64,000 nucleotides of DNA from an uncultured Paracoccaceae bacterium (GTDB lineage Bacteria > Pseudomonadota > Alphaproteobacteria > Rhodobacterales > Rhodobacteraceae), in contig CALKXV010000009.1 of the NCBI GenBank assembly GCA_938005545.1, forward strand, positions 186,001-250,000, in the 5' to 3' direction. The notes below the pieces were generated by a model that saw nothing but the letters and a program-made list of their open reading frames with translations, ran no database searches and was not told the DNA's origin. This document shows, one piece after another, positions 35,930-44,907 of the stretch; the first letter of the stretch is position 1; each line of letters opens with the position of its first letter. The position numbers were made by a program, and so were the translations under genes.

Positions 35930-36937
35930 TCAGTCCTTGTTGCGCACCCGGTAGCTGAGCGGGAAAAATTCAAGATCGTAGCGGTCGCGGATTAAGCCCC
36001 AAACGCCCCTCGGAGCTTTCAACATCACGACGATGGCAACAACCCCCAGAACCATCAAATAGATCGTGCCAAAATCTGCGAGGACTTCACGTAAGGCGAA
36101 GAACAAAAGCGTCCCGATGATGGGCCCTTCCAGCGTTCCAATTCCGCCGATCACGACGATGAAAATCACGAACGCCGTCCAATCGTTCACGCTGAATGCG
36201 GCATCCGGTGATATCCTAAGTTTCTGCAAAAATATTAACCCGCCGATTACCGCAGTAAAGGCCGAAGCAACAACGTAGACTTCCAACTTAGTCCGCCAGA
36301 TATCGATGCCAAGCCCGGCTGCTGCCGTCTCGCTATCTCGGATGGCCGTCAACGCAAGTCCCCGTCGAGACCGCAAAAAAAGGTATACTGAAAGCATCAC
36401 AATCAAGGCTGCTCCAAGCGCCAACCAGTAACTCATTGCTTCGCGCGCCGCCTTTTTGGCCCCGATCTCTTTGACGATAGCCACCGGCAGAGACGACCCT
36501 GACCCACCTCCAAGCGCTTGAATTTGCGCAAAACTCAAACGAAACACCTCGGCGATCACCCACGTGCCTATGGCGAAATATGCCCCTCGCAACCTAAAAA
36601 TAAGTGCCGCAACCGGAACCGAAACCAACGCCGCCAAGACGCCGCCCAGCACGATTGCCGTTACCGGATGAAAGCCACCGAACACCGTCAAGGCAAACAA
36701 CATGTAACCGCCAAACCCGACGTAAGCCTGCTGCCCAACACTGACCAAACCCGCATAACCAGCCATCAAATTCCAAAGGCAGGCCAATGACAAATATAGG
36801 TAAATCTCACCCATCAACCGCAGGTCTGCGCGCCCGGCCCACCAAGGTGCCGCCGCCAATACGACCATTGCGAAAAGCCCAATGACCATCGCTGCACGCG
36901 ACGCGCGAGTTGACCGCGTAACGACCCAGCCACTCAA
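35930..36937 (-). CDS. livM: branched-chain-type ABC transporter permease LivM
   Basis: A 335-residue inner-membrane permease of the Liv (HAAT) family with about ten hydrophobic segments and the landmarks AYVGFGGYMLFALTVFGG, RLRGAYFAIGTWVIAEVFRL and the ATPase-contact loop SRRGLALTAIRDSETAAAGLG. The start is probably TTG 36937, which overlaps the livH stop (TTGA). An ATG 16 codons later is possible. It pairs with LivH to import the ligand captured by the binding protein at the head of the operon. Confidence 0.92.
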   Translation of the reverse strand: MSGWVVTRSTRASRAAMVIGLFAMVVLAAAPWWAGRADLRLMGEIYLYLSLACLWNLMAGYAGLVSVGQQAYVGFGGYMLFALTVFGGFHPVTAIVLGGVLAALVSVPVAALIFRLRGAYFAIGTWVIAEVFRLSFAQIQALGGGSGSSLPVAIVKEIGAKKAAREAMSYWLALGAALIVMLSVYLFLRSRRGLALTAIRDSETAAAGLGIDIWRTKLEVYVVASAFTAVIGGLIFLQKLRISPDAAFSVNDWTAFVIFIVVIGGIGTLEGPIIGTLLFFALREVLADFGTIYLMVLGVVAIVVMLKAPRGVWGLIRDRYDLEFFPLSYRVRNKD

Positions 36938-37800
36938 TGTTCAACCCTCGGGAATAGGCCGTTGGGTCTGATTGCCAGCACAATCAAAAAGGCAATATGA
37001 CCCGCCAAGATTTGGAAACCGGGATCAATCTTCGCGCCAATTGTTTGCGCAACACCCAAGATCACACCACCGACCAACGTGCCCCAAAGGTTACCCAACC
37101 CGCCGATGATGACCGCTTCGAACCCAAAGATCAGACGCCCGCCCCCAATCGCCGGATCAAAGCTGGTGCGCATCCCCAATAGGATTCCGGCAATAGCGAC
37201 AACTGCGAGCGCCAATGCCATCGCAACGCCGAACACATGCGCTTTGTTCAACCCCATCAATTGCGCAATGTCTTGGTTGTCGCTCACGGCCCGAAACCCG
37301 CGGCCCAAGCTTGTGCGATAGAAAATAAATTGAAGAACAGCGATCACAGCCACTGCAATTCCGAACGTCAGCAATGGCAAAACACCTAAAGTGATCCCGC
37401 CCAGATCAACGCTTGCCGTTTCGATCGCGCCACCTGCCAATTTACGCGGATCAGCGGTATATGTTTCAAGCAATACGTTTTGAATGATCACCGACAATCC
37501 GAAGGTCACCAACAACGGCGGCAAAATGTCGTCGCCCAGTGTTCGGTTCAATATTCCGCGTTGCAATACATACCCAAGCCCTGCCATTACGGGAACCACA
37601 ATTAGAAGCGCCAGAAAGGGATGAACATCCAACAATACTGTTGTTGTTAACCCCATATAGGCCGCCAGAATAATCAGGTCACCATGGGCGATGTTCACCA
37701 AGCGCATCACACCAAATATCAATGATAACCCAGCGGCAAAAAGCGCATAGAGCCCACCCAATAGAATGCCCTGAACAATGGCTCCGGTCCATTCAATCAT
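36934..37800 (-). CDS. livH: branched-chain-type ABC transporter permease LivH
   Basis: A 288-residue permease beginning with the usual GILLGGLYALFAAGLSLIFG and containing MRLVNIAHGDLIILAAY and the cytoplasmic loop SLGRGFRAVSDNQDIAQLMG. The C-terminus GGLGNLWGTLVGGVILGVAQ is typical of LivH. It overlaps livF upstream by four bases and livM downstream, so the transporter genes are translationally coupled. The order here is binding protein, livG, livF, livH, livM. Confidence 0.93.
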   Translation of the reverse strand: MIEWTGAIVQGILLGGLYALFAAGLSLIFGVMRLVNIAHGDLIILAAYMGLTTTVLLDVHPFLALLIVVPVMAGLGYVLQRGILNRTLGDDILPPLLVTFGLSVIIQNVLLETYTADPRKLAGGAIETASVDLGGITLGVLPLLTFGIAVAVIAVLQFIFYRTSLGRGFRAVSDNQDIAQLMGLNKAHVFGVAMALALAVVAIAGILLGMRTSFDPAIGGGRLIFGFEAVIIGGLGNLWGTLVGGVILGVAQTIGAKIDPGFQILAGHIAFLIVLAIRPNGLFPRVEH

Positions 37801-38504
37801 GATGCCAAACCGAAATAGGCAGCTGTTATTTGGTCGTGAGTAATATCGTTTGTCGCGCCCTCCAAAGACACGCGGCCTTCCTGCAAGCAGTAAACACGCG
37901 AAGACACAGATAATGCTTTTTTGATGTCCTGTTCTACAATCATCGCCGTCATGCCGTCGCCGACAATGCCAGGCAATGCATCGTAAATCTGGCGGATAAT
38001 GACTGGTGCCAACCCCAATGAAACTTCGTCAAACAAGATCAATTCCGGATTCGCCATCAATGCGCGTCCAATGGCCACCATCTGTTGCTGACCACCTGAC
38101 AAGGATGTTGACGCTTGGTTTCGCCGCTCTAGCAAAATGGGAAAAAGGTCATAGACCTTCTTCAATGACCAAGGACCAGATCGTCCCAGTTTCCCACCAA
38201 TCATCAGGTTTTCTTCGACGGATAATGAGGGAAACAATTGCCGCCCCTCTGGCACAAGTGCAATTCCAAAGCCTGCAACCTGATCCGCGCGCAAAGCGCC
38301 AATTGGCTGTCCCCGATAGTTTACCGCTTCAGAAGCATTCTGAAGCAGCCCGGATATCGAGCGCATCAACGTCGTCTTCCCTGCCCCATTCGCGCCGATG
38401 ATTGCAACAACCTCGCCCTCGGAAACCGACATATCCAACCCATAAAGCGCCTGAAAGTCCCCATAGTGGGCATTCAATCCGACGAGTGCCAAGAGCTCAG
38501 ACAT
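37797..38504 (-). CDS. livF: branched-chain-type ABC transporter ATPase LivF
   Basis: A 235-residue ATPase with Walker A IGANGAGKTTLM, signature SLSGGQQQMVAIGRAL and Walker B ELILFDEVSLGLAP. ATG 38504 starts the conserved ELLALVGLNAHYGDFQALYG. An upstream GTG in livG sequence is unlikely. It overlaps the end of livG by eight bases. One LivF and one LivG should drive the LivHM pore. Confidence 0.94.
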   Translation of the reverse strand: MSELLALVGLNAHYGDFQALYGLDMSVSEGEVVAIIGANGAGKTTLMRSISGLLQNASEAVNYRGQPIGALRADQVAGFGIALVPEGRQLFPSLSVEENLMIGGKLGRSGPWSLKKVYDLFPILLERRNQASTSLSGGQQQMVAIGRALMANPELILFDEVSLGLAPVIIRQIYDALPGIVGDGMTAMIVEQDIKKALSVSSRVYCLQEGRVSLEGATNDITHDQITAAYFGLAS

Positions 38505-39225
38505 CAGGATCCACACCCAGATAAATCTCTTTAACTTCAGCGCTTTCCATGATTACCTTTGGTTCGCCTTCTGCAATCTTCTTTCCAAAATCGATGACGA
38601 TGAGCCGTTCGACAACCGCCAGAAGCGCGTGCACCACATGTTCGATCCAGATGATCGTCGTGCCGCGTGAATGGATGGATTTGATTGTGTCAATTAACGA
38701 ATGACATTCGGCCTCGGTCAGCCCGCCCGCGATTTCGTCCAGTAGCAGTAGCTTGGGTTTTGCGGCCAACGCGCGCGTCAATTCGAGACGCTTTCGCTCT
38801 AGCAATGTCAACGTCCCCGCTCGTGCATTTGCCCTAGCCAACAGTCCGGTTTCTTCCAGAACGCCCAAGGCGTGGTCTTCCGCATCGCGCCCACTCAGGC
38901 CAGCGCCTTGGGTTGCGCCGACCAATGCGTTCTCAAACACAGTCATCCCGCCAAACGGTTGCGGGATCTGGAACGAGCGCGCGATGCCCATCTTGCACCG
39001 CGCTGCCGCCGAGGATGTCGTAACGTCCGTCCCGTTAAATCCGATTGATCCTGCGTCCGATCGCAGGGATCCCGTGATCAGGTTGAACAGGGATGTCTTG
39101 CCCGCGCCGTTCGGTCCAAGGATTCCGACGGCTTCACCGGACGAGACATCGAAGGATGTCTTGTCGGCGACGACGACAGCGCCAAAGGATTTTTGCAACC
39201 CTGAAACAGACAATAACGCGGGCAT
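38497..39225 (-). CDS. livG: branched-chain-type ABC transporter ATPase LivG
   Basis: A 242-residue ATPase: N-terminal SGLQKSFGAVVVADKTSF, Walker A GPNGAGKTSLF, Walker B LLLLDEIAGGLTEAE and switch region IIWIEHVVHAL. The ABC signature is degenerate, reading TLTLLERKRLELTRAL instead of LSGGQ, a variation seen in part of the LivG family. ATG 39225 is chosen because the longer reading frame overlaps the binding-protein gene with unconserved sequence. It starts five bases after the binding-protein stop. Confidence 0.93.
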   Translation of the reverse strand: MPALLSVSGLQKSFGAVVVADKTSFDVSSGEAVGILGPNGAGKTSLFNLITGSLRSDAGSIGFNGTDVTTSSAAARCKMGIARSFQIPQPFGGMTVFENALVGATQGAGLSGRDAEDHALGVLEETGLLARANARAGTLTLLERKRLELTRALAAKPKLLLLDEIAGGLTEAECHSLIDTIKSIHSRGTTIIWIEHVVHALLAVVERLIVIDFGKKIAEGEPKVIMESAEVKEIYLGVDPDV

Positions 39226-39229
39226 AGCT

Positions 39230-40498
39230 TTAGCCAAGCAACGTGAGTTCGCCGCCCACTGGTATCTCGGGCGCATGAGCATTGTTTGTGATGACCAGTT
39301 CGACGGCATCGCCCGGCTTTTGCCATTGCCCCGAAACAAGCGGTGTCTTCGACACATTCGGCACAGGTCCGTTCGACCAATCGACACCCCCTACAATCGT
39401 AGACATCTGCGTGCCCTTGATTGCCGCAGCAATCGCATCAGCATCGTCCAGATCATCAGCGCGCCCAATCACATCTGCAACGACTTCGAATAAAGCGTGT
39501 TTAAATCCAATGGGTTGCGTCCAAGGGCGGCCAGTTGCAGCGGTATATCCGCCTGCCAAATCCTTCGCTGATGCGCCCGTCAGCGATGAGCTAAACGGAT
39601 GATTTGGAGACCACCAAATCTCAGATGTTAGACCGACACCGCGATCGCCTAAAGCCTCGATCACCGAAGGGAACAAGATCGCCTTACCAATGGTCGCGAC
39701 CTTTGGATTGAACCCTTGTTGCGCAGCCTGTGCCCAGAACGTACCAAAGTCAGGCGGAATCATGACGCCCGTTACGATCTCGCATCCCGCATCTTTGAAC
39801 GCGGAAATGAAGTTTGAGAAATCGTCCGACAATGGCTGATATCGACCGGGATCGGTCAGATCGAAGCCCTGCGCTGCCAAAGCGGGCGGCAAACCAAGAT
39901 TGGCGTCGCCCCAAGCATTGCCGTCCGCATCATTCGGGAACAGCCCCCCAACTTTTTTGGCCACGCCTGCATCATTCCACAAGCCTGTGAAATTGGCGAT
40001 GATGTCTTCAAGGCCCCAAAAGAAGTGATAGGTGTATGCAAATCCTTCAGCAGGGTTACCGCCACGCCCAAAGAAGTAAGGCTGCCAAGGTGCGTCCGTT
40101 GTGATGCACGGGATTTCATTGATCTCGGCCTGATCCGCCACAGGGTTCGTCGTGTCGGGTGTTGCCGCAGCGGTGATAATGTCAACTTCGTCATCCAGGA
40201 TCAGCCCAGCCGCAACTTCTGCCGCACGGTTTGGGTTCGACTGGCTATCTTTCTTGATGATCTCAATGTTGTAGGCTTTGCCGTTGTTCGTCACACCGCC
40301 TGCAAAATGGGCACGCAAGCCTTCCAGAATATAGTCATCTGCCTCAGCAAAACCGGCCAATGGGCCAGTGGACGGTGTGACAAATCCCACTTTGATGGTT
40401 GGTGATTGCGCATAGGCCCGCGTCGAACGCAGAATGGCCGGTGCCGCAACACTCGCTGTCAAACCGCCAAGTACGTAACGTCTGTTGGTATTTTTCAT
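39230..40498 (-). CDS. Liv-type ABC substrate-binding protein (Tat signal)
   Basis: A 422-residue periplasmic-binding-fold-I protein. The N-terminus NRRYVLGGLTASVAAPAI carries a twin arginine followed by a hydrophobic stretch, suggesting Tat export. The mature part begins IKVGFVTPSTGPLAGFAEAD, typical of HAAT binding proteins, many of which bind amino acids, amides or aromatic acids. The ribosome-binding site TTGGGAGGAC is strong. Located at the head of the Liv genes and just after the hydroxyacyl-CoA-dehydrogenase-like gene, it presumably recognises the compound degraded by this cluster. Confidence 0.92.
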   Translation of the reverse strand: MKNTNRRYVLGGLTASVAAPAILRSTRAYAQSPTIKVGFVTPSTGPLAGFAEADDYILEGLRAHFAGGVTNNGKAYNIEIIKKDSQSNPNRAAEVAAGLILDDEVDIITAAATPDTTNPVADQAEINEIPCITTDAPWQPYFFGRGGNPAEGFAYTYHFFWGLEDIIANFTGLWNDAGVAKKVGGLFPNDADGNAWGDANLGLPPALAAQGFDLTDPGRYQPLSDDFSNFISAFKDAGCEIVTGVMIPPDFGTFWAQAAQQGFNPKVATIGKAILFPSVIEALGDRGVGLTSEIWWSPNHPFSSSLTGASAKDLAGGYTAATGRPWTQPIGFKHALFEVVADVIGRADDLDDADAIAAAIKGTQMSTIVGGVDWSNGPVPNVSKTPLVSGQWQKPGDAVELVITNNAHAPEIPVGGELTLLG

Positions 40499-40521
40499 TG
40501 TCGTCCTCCCAAACGATTGGA

Positions 40522-41433
40522 TCAATCGGGCAGTATTGCCTCTAGTTTTTGCAGATGATCCGCCACTCTCGCTTTAGTGGCAGCAAGATCACCCTCCTCC
40601 CAATCTCTAAATCCAGCGCCTGCGGCCATGCCGGTGCGGCCTTGATCGCGCAACTCTTGCAAGTAAGGCGACGGCACTGGCGTATTGTCCAGATCATAGA
40701 ACACCTGTGCATGGACATCCTGCGTCAACTCGATGCTGACTAGGTCAGCATTTTCCAAAGGGCCAAGCACAGCCAACCGTCGTCCAAAACTCGCCTTTAC
40801 CACATCGTCCACGGCCTTGGCGGAACAGATCCCTTTCTCGACGAGTGAGATCGCCTCGCGCCACATAGCGTGCTGCAATCGGTTTCCGATGAATCCGGGC
40901 ACATCCTTTTCGACCATCACCGGTGTTTTTCCAGCGTCAGCCAAAAGATCGAACATCGCCCGTGCCAAATCCGGATCGCTCCATTCTGTTTTCACAACTT
41001 CCACCAGCGGAATCATATGTGGCGGGTTCCACCAATGGGTGCCCACGGTGCGATGACGTGTGGCCAGTCCAGACATGATTTTACTGATCTGAATGACGCT
41101 CGTATTCGACGCAAGTATTGCGCTTTCAGGTGCATGTGTTTCGATCTCGGCAAAAATTGCTTGCTTCAATTCCAGCTTTTCCGGCGCTGCTTCAAACACA
41201 AAATCCGCATCAGTGACGGCGTCAGGTGTCGTTTCAATCAACGATATTCGAGCCAAAGTCGCCTTTATCTCATCACCGGCTCCCAGCAATTCCATACTTT
41301 CGCCGATCCGCTCTGGAACTGACGCTAACATCTTAGCCGAAGGGTCTGTCACGGCAACCGAATGACCGGCCCGCGCAAATGTCAGGGCAATCCCGTGCCC
41401 CATCAAGCCTCCACCGATCACAGCAATCTTCAC
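40522..41433 (-). CDS. 3-hydroxyacyl-CoA dehydrogenase-family oxidoreductase
   Basis: A 303-residue NAD-dependent dehydrogenase with the N-terminal Rossmann motif VIGGGLMGHGIALTFARAG, the catalytic region GTHWWNPPHMIPLVEVV and the substrate-domain start FIGNRLQHAMWREAISLV. Relatives include 3-hydroxybutyryl-CoA dehydrogenase, L-gulonate 3-dehydrogenase and carnitine dehydrogenase. The short single-domain architecture and the BKACE gene in the same operon suggest oxidation of a free beta-hydroxy acid to a beta-keto acid. Translation starts at GTG 41433. Confidence 0.9.
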   Translation of the reverse strand: MKIAVIGGGLMGHGIALTFARAGHSVAVTDPSAKMLASVPERIGESMELLGAGDEIKATLARISLIETTPDAVTDADFVFEAAPEKLELKQAIFAEIETHAPESAILASNTSVIQISKIMSGLATRHRTVGTHWWNPPHMIPLVEVVKTEWSDPDLARAMFDLLADAGKTPVMVEKDVPGFIGNRLQHAMWREAISLVEKGICSAKAVDDVVKASFGRRLAVLGPLENADLVSIELTQDVHAQVFYDLDNTPVPSPYLQELRDQGRTGMAAGAGFRDWEEGDLAATKARVADHLQKLEAILPD

Positions 41434-41478
41434 GTCACCAACTCCCTCGTCGATCTACTCGATTTGACCCAACCGCCA

Positions 41479-42264
41479 TCATCCTGCCGTGTACCCACCG
41501 TCCGCATAAAGAATATGCCCGGTGTAAAAATCCGACGCGGCGGACGATAGAAACAACAGCGGCCCCGCCAAATCTTCCGGCTCACCCAAGCGTCCCTTTG
41601 GCACCCGCGCCAGAAACCCCGACCGAACAGCGGTTGCATTTTCGTCCTCGCCGAACATCCACGATGTTAATGGCGAGCGAAACACTGTCGGTGCAATCGC
41701 ATTCACCGTGATACCTGTCGGCCCCAACTCACAGCCTAAGGCCTTGGTGATGCCGTCGACCGCGGATTTCGAAGCACAATAGGCCGTGTACCCTGCCGGA
41801 TGTCCCAAAAGCCCGCGCGCCGAAGACATCAAAACGATCTTTCCACCACCGCCTTGTGCCTTCATTTGTTTGGTCACAGCGCGTGCCATCAGCCAAGATT
41901 GCGTGACGTTCGCATCCATAACATCGGTGAATGTTTCGGCTTCCATGTCCTCAATCTTGGCGACTTTGTTCATGCCGCTGGCCACCACCAAAATATCGAC
42001 GCTGCCAAAAGCCTCAACGGCCTTGGCAACAATCGCCTCGCACGCCGCCTCACTATCGGGTCGCGCGTTGATCTCGGCCGTCTCGCCTTTGCACTTTGCC
42101 GCAACTTCCGCCATTGCCTCTGCGTTGCCAGTTGCCAAAGCCACCTTGCATCCGGCGCCAGACAAACACTCCGCCGCCACAGCGCCAAAAGCCCCCGAAG
42201 CACCAGTGATCAAAGCCACCTTGCCCGAGACATCAAAGAACTTCAGTGGATCGCTTAAACTCAT
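41479..42264 (-). CDS. SDR-family oxidoreductase
   Basis: A 261-residue classical SDR. The cofactor loop is unusual but functional-looking (ITGASGAFGAVAAE), the catalytic serine is in LMSSARGLLGH and the Tyr-x-x-x-Lys is YCASKSA, with the C-terminal FYTGHILYADGGY. The start codon overlaps the stop of the cupin gene by four bases. It presumably oxidises or reduces an intermediate of the IclR-linked pathway. Family resemblance to gluconate 5-dehydrogenase and 3-oxoacyl-ACP reductases does not settle the substrate. Confidence 0.92.
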   Translation of the reverse strand: MSLSDPLKFFDVSGKVALITGASGAFGAVAAECLSGAGCKVALATGNAEAMAEVAAKCKGETAEINARPDSEAACEAIVAKAVEAFGSVDILVVASGMNKVAKIEDMEAETFTDVMDANVTQSWLMARAVTKQMKAQGGGGKIVLMSSARGLLGHPAGYTAYCASKSAVDGITKALGCELGPTGITVNAIAPTVFRSPLTSWMFGEDENATAVRSGFLARVPKGRLGEPEDLAGPLLFLSSAASDFYTGHILYADGGYTAG

Positions 42265-42614
42265 TTCGGACGTCCCCCGTCTGGGTAGGGGATCACTACA
42301 AGCATCTTGCAGATGTGGTTGGACTTGTTTTCGATCCGGCGTTCAAGCCCCGCTGGCACTGTGCAGGAATCCATCGCTCCCAAGACGTCAGTCTTGCCAT
42401 CCCACTCAACGGTCATTTCGCCCTCTAGCACCACATAGACTTTCTCAAACGGCGTTGAATCCGGCCCGGCACCACCGCCGGGCAGGAATTGCGAAAACCC
42501 GATCCACTGATTTTCTGGGCCACCATCTTCAAACCCTTGCAAGCGGAGCCCCGTGACGCCCCAATGGTTCGGAGCTTTATAGACCTCAGCCTCTTCAAAC
42601 CGCTTTATCAACAT
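42261..42614 (-). CDS. small cupin-domain protein
   Basis: A 117-residue single-domain cupin. The beta-barrel core is seen in KVYVVLEGEMTVEWDGK and DSCTVPAGLERRIENKSN, but the first cupin motif lacks the usual HxH pair, so metal binding is doubtful. ATG 42614 follows a strong ribosome-binding site (TTGGGAGGAC). It sits between the cyclase-family hydrolase and the SDR and is translationally coupled to the latter. It might isomerise, bind or protect a pathway intermediate. Confidence 0.85.
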   Translation of the reverse strand: MLIKRFEEAEVYKAPNHWGVTGLRLQGFEDGGPENQWIGFSQFLPGGGAGPDSTPFEKVYVVLEGEMTVEWDGKTDVLGAMDSCTVPAGLERRIENKSNHICKMLVVIPYPDGGRPK

Positions 42615-42658
42615 GGCTTGTCCTCCCAAACAATCGCGATCTCAGCCGACAACCGAAA

Positions 42659-43498
42659 TTAAAAGTTCTCGCCGGGTTCAATCCGATAGCCCTGTCCTTT
42701 GTCGGCCATAGCCACCAAACGGATGATACAACCGTCACCCCGGTCCCAGTTCCATGGGAAGAACGCAAACGTCACGCGCTTTCCGGTCACCGCATCCAGA
42801 TCGCCACCAACATTTTCGATGCCCAGAATACCTTTCGAGAACAACATATTGTGCACTGGCTCCCATTCCGGAAAGGCCTCATCCCAAGCGATACCACCTG
42901 ACCATTCTTTGTACTCTTCGGCCAAATGAGGGTGCAGTGGGCCATTGCGGTGCGGACCGATTGCGGTTGCCAGAGGGTGGTCGTTGGCTTGCGTGTCATG
43001 ACCGACAACCTTTACACCTTTTTCGATCATCCATGCCGCAGCCGAAGGCACCAGACCCGGACAATGGGTGAAGTAATCCCCGTCCTCATATTGCTTATGC
43101 CAGCCAGTATTAATGATCAGCACGTCGTTCTTACGAATCGCGTGACCACAAGCTTTTTCCAAATCATCCCCGGTGATCTGTTCCCATTTCTTCTTTGGGA
43201 TCGACACAACCAGCCCCGATCCGAAAAAGTGTGGAAGCGGTACTTCGTCGATAAAAGGCGTGCCCTGAACCACGTGCGCCGGTGCATCGATGTGGGTGGT
43301 CACGTGCATCGTGGTGGTCAGCGTCTGGCTAAGAACACCTGACTTTGCCATGTAGTGCATCCGCTCGATCTGCACGTCGCGAAAATACGGCCAGTTCGGA
43401 CATTGGAACCCATAACGATGGCTGAGGTTATAGAACTCAAGCCCCATGTCGTTGTTGGTGTTTTCCTGAAACTCGATGCCGCGAACTGTGATTGCCAT
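42659..43498 (-). CDS. cyclase-family metal-dependent hydrolase (kynurenine formamidase / isatin hydrolase-like)
   Basis: A 279-residue Cyclase (PF04199-type) protein. The metal site is visible as HVTTHIDAPAHVV with downstream VGHDTQANDHPLA. The family hydrolyses amide or lactam-like bonds, as in N-formylkynurenine and isatin. ATG 43498 is preferred, since it precedes the conserved core and follows a purine-rich site (GGAGGACGG). It is the first gene of the minus-strand run and faces the iclR gene across 139 bases, so it is the likely entry point of the regulated operon. Confidence 0.9.
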   Translation of the reverse strand: MAITVRGIEFQENTNNDMGLEFYNLSHRYGFQCPNWPYFRDVQIERMHYMAKSGVLSQTLTTTMHVTTHIDAPAHVVQGTPFIDEVPLPHFFGSGLVVSIPKKKWEQITGDDLEKACGHAIRKNDVLIINTGWHKQYEDGDYFTHCPGLVPSAAAWMIEKGVKVVGHDTQANDHPLATAIGPHRNGPLHPHLAEEYKEWSGGIAWDEAFPEWEPVHNMLFSKGILGIENVGGDLDAVTGKRVTFAFFPWNWDRGDGCIIRLVAMADKGQGYRIEPGENF

Positions 43499-43637
43499 AT
43501 CCGTCCTCCAAAGACTCATCAGTTGTTTCGCATTATGGTGCACATGTACCGCATTCCGGTCAACTGTTGATTTGCACCGCATGGTGGGCTACGCAATAAG
43601 CGAACTGCGTCTTATCAAAACCAACGAAGCCGGGTAA
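43499..43637. promoter_or_regulatory. divergent control region between the catabolic cluster and iclR
   Basis: The 139-base gap has clustered short repeats: CGCATTATGGTGCAC and CGCATTCCGGTCAAC are partly alike, and CACC-GCAT-GGTG is a dyad. Such dyads in an intergenic region shared with an IclR gene are the usual binding sites of that regulator. I cannot assign the promoters precisely. Confidence 0.45.
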
Positions 43638-44393
43638 ATGACCACTCAGACGGACCACAAAAACAACGGAATTCAAGTGATTTCTCGCGCGGCTGACATC
43701 CTCCGCGCACTCGGCGAAGCCTCCCATGGGTTAAGCCTTGGACAGATCGCTCGAAAGGTCGAACTGCCCCGCTCTACGGTACAGCGCATTGTTGGCGCGC
43801 TGTCGTCTGAGGGCCTCGTGTCCACCGAAAACGGTGGCGGTGTTCGTTTGGGTCCACAGATACAAAGCTTAGCCCAAGCCTCAAAACGCGACACCAAGGA
43901 ACAATTGCGCCCGACGCTGCAACGCATCGCGAAAGAGACCGGTGAAACCGTTGATCTCGCCGTTCTCGACGGCAACAAGATGCTGTTCATTGATCAAGTC
44001 GTCGGTGGCCAGCGCCTGCGTACCGTTTCCAGCATCGGTGAACGCTTTCCGTTAACGACAACGGCAAATGGCAAAGCGGCGCTCGCTTGTCTGGACGAAG
44101 CCGAAGCCGCGCGGCTGGTGATTTCAGAGGTTGAAACGTCTGGCGACAAATCCCGCAACCTGCACGAAACCTTGGGCGAAATCGAAGCCATCCGAAGCGG
44201 CGCGCTGGCAGAAGACGCCAATGAGCATACCGAAGGCATCTCGGCATTTGGATTTGCCCTGAAAGATGACCAAGGCGACATTTACGCCATCTCGGTCCCT
44301 GTACCCAGCAGCCGGTTCGAGCGTCTTAAGCCAATGCTGACCGAAATATTAACCCGTCATAACCTGGAACTTGCAGCCAAACCAAATCCTTAG
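43638..44393 (+). CDS. IclR-family transcriptional regulator
   Basis: A 251-residue regulator with an N-terminal winged helix (GLSLGQIARKVELPRSTVQR, then IVGALSSEGLVS) and a C-terminal GAF-like effector domain (ETVDLAVLDGNKMLFIDQVV, FPLTTTANGKAALACL, ISVPVPSSRFERL). It is transcribed away from the large catabolic cluster on the minus strand and is therefore its likely controller, probably a repressor released by a pathway intermediate. It ends 13 bases from the convergent gluconokinase gene. Confidence 0.94.
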   Translation: MTTQTDHKNNGIQVISRAADILRALGEASHGLSLGQIARKVELPRSTVQRIVGALSSEGLVSTENGGGVRLGPQIQSLAQASKRDTKEQLRPTLQRIAKETGETVDLAVLDGNKMLFIDQVVGGQRLRTVSSIGERFPLTTTANGKAALACLDEAEAARLVISEVETSGDKSRNLHETLGEIEAIRSGALAEDANEHTEGISAFGFALKDDQGDIYAISVPVPSSRFERLKPMLTEILTRHNLELAAKPNP

Positions 44394-44406
44394 ATGGCCC
44401 CTCGGC

Positions 44407-44907
44407 TTAGGCCAAAGTCTCATTCACATAGGCTTCCGATCCATCGACCACCGCGTCAAATGAACGATCAATGTCGATCTCGCGTCCCAATTCGTCTGGC
44501 TCCAAACGCTCAAGCGTCGCGAACTGGCTGTCCAACAAAGACGGCGGCATAAAGTGGCCTGGGCGTTCGGCAACGCGTTCGGCCAACACGGATTTCGGCG
44601 CGTGCAAGTGAATGAACCCAACGGGTGCACCTGCCTCGTGTCTTATCCAATCGCGATAGGTTCGCTTTAACGACGAACACCCGATGACAACTGGTCCGGT
44701 CGTATGCGCAAGTGCACGCCCGACATCCGCCAACCATGGCGCGCGGTCTTCATCGGTCAAAGACACGCCGCTCGCCATCTTTTCGATGTTCGCGGGCGGG
44801 TGTAACGCATCACCGTCAATGAAAGTGAGTTTGGACCGTTTCGCCAATGCTTCGCCGACGGTTGTCTTTCCGCACCCCGACACGCCCATCAAGACATAGC
44901 ACCGCAT
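44407..44907 (-). CDS. gntK: gluconokinase
   Basis: A 166-residue small P-loop kinase, the standard length for GntK/IdnK, which phosphorylates D-gluconate to 6-phosphogluconate. Visible are Walker A LMGVSGCGKTTVGEAL, the substrate segment FIDGDALHPPANIEKMASG, and CSSLKRTYRDWIR. ATG 44907 shares a base with the stop of the gluconate 5-dehydrogenase gene (TGATG), indicating co-translation. The pair is a typical gluconate/5-ketogluconate module. Confidence 0.96.
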   Translation of the reverse strand: MRCYVLMGVSGCGKTTVGEALAKRSKLTFIDGDALHPPANIEKMASGVSLTDEDRAPWLADVGRALAHTTGPVVIGCSSLKRTYRDWIRHEAGAPVGFIHLHAPKSVLAERVAERPGHFMPPSLLDSQFATLERLEPDELGREIDIDRSFDAVVDGSEAYVNETLA

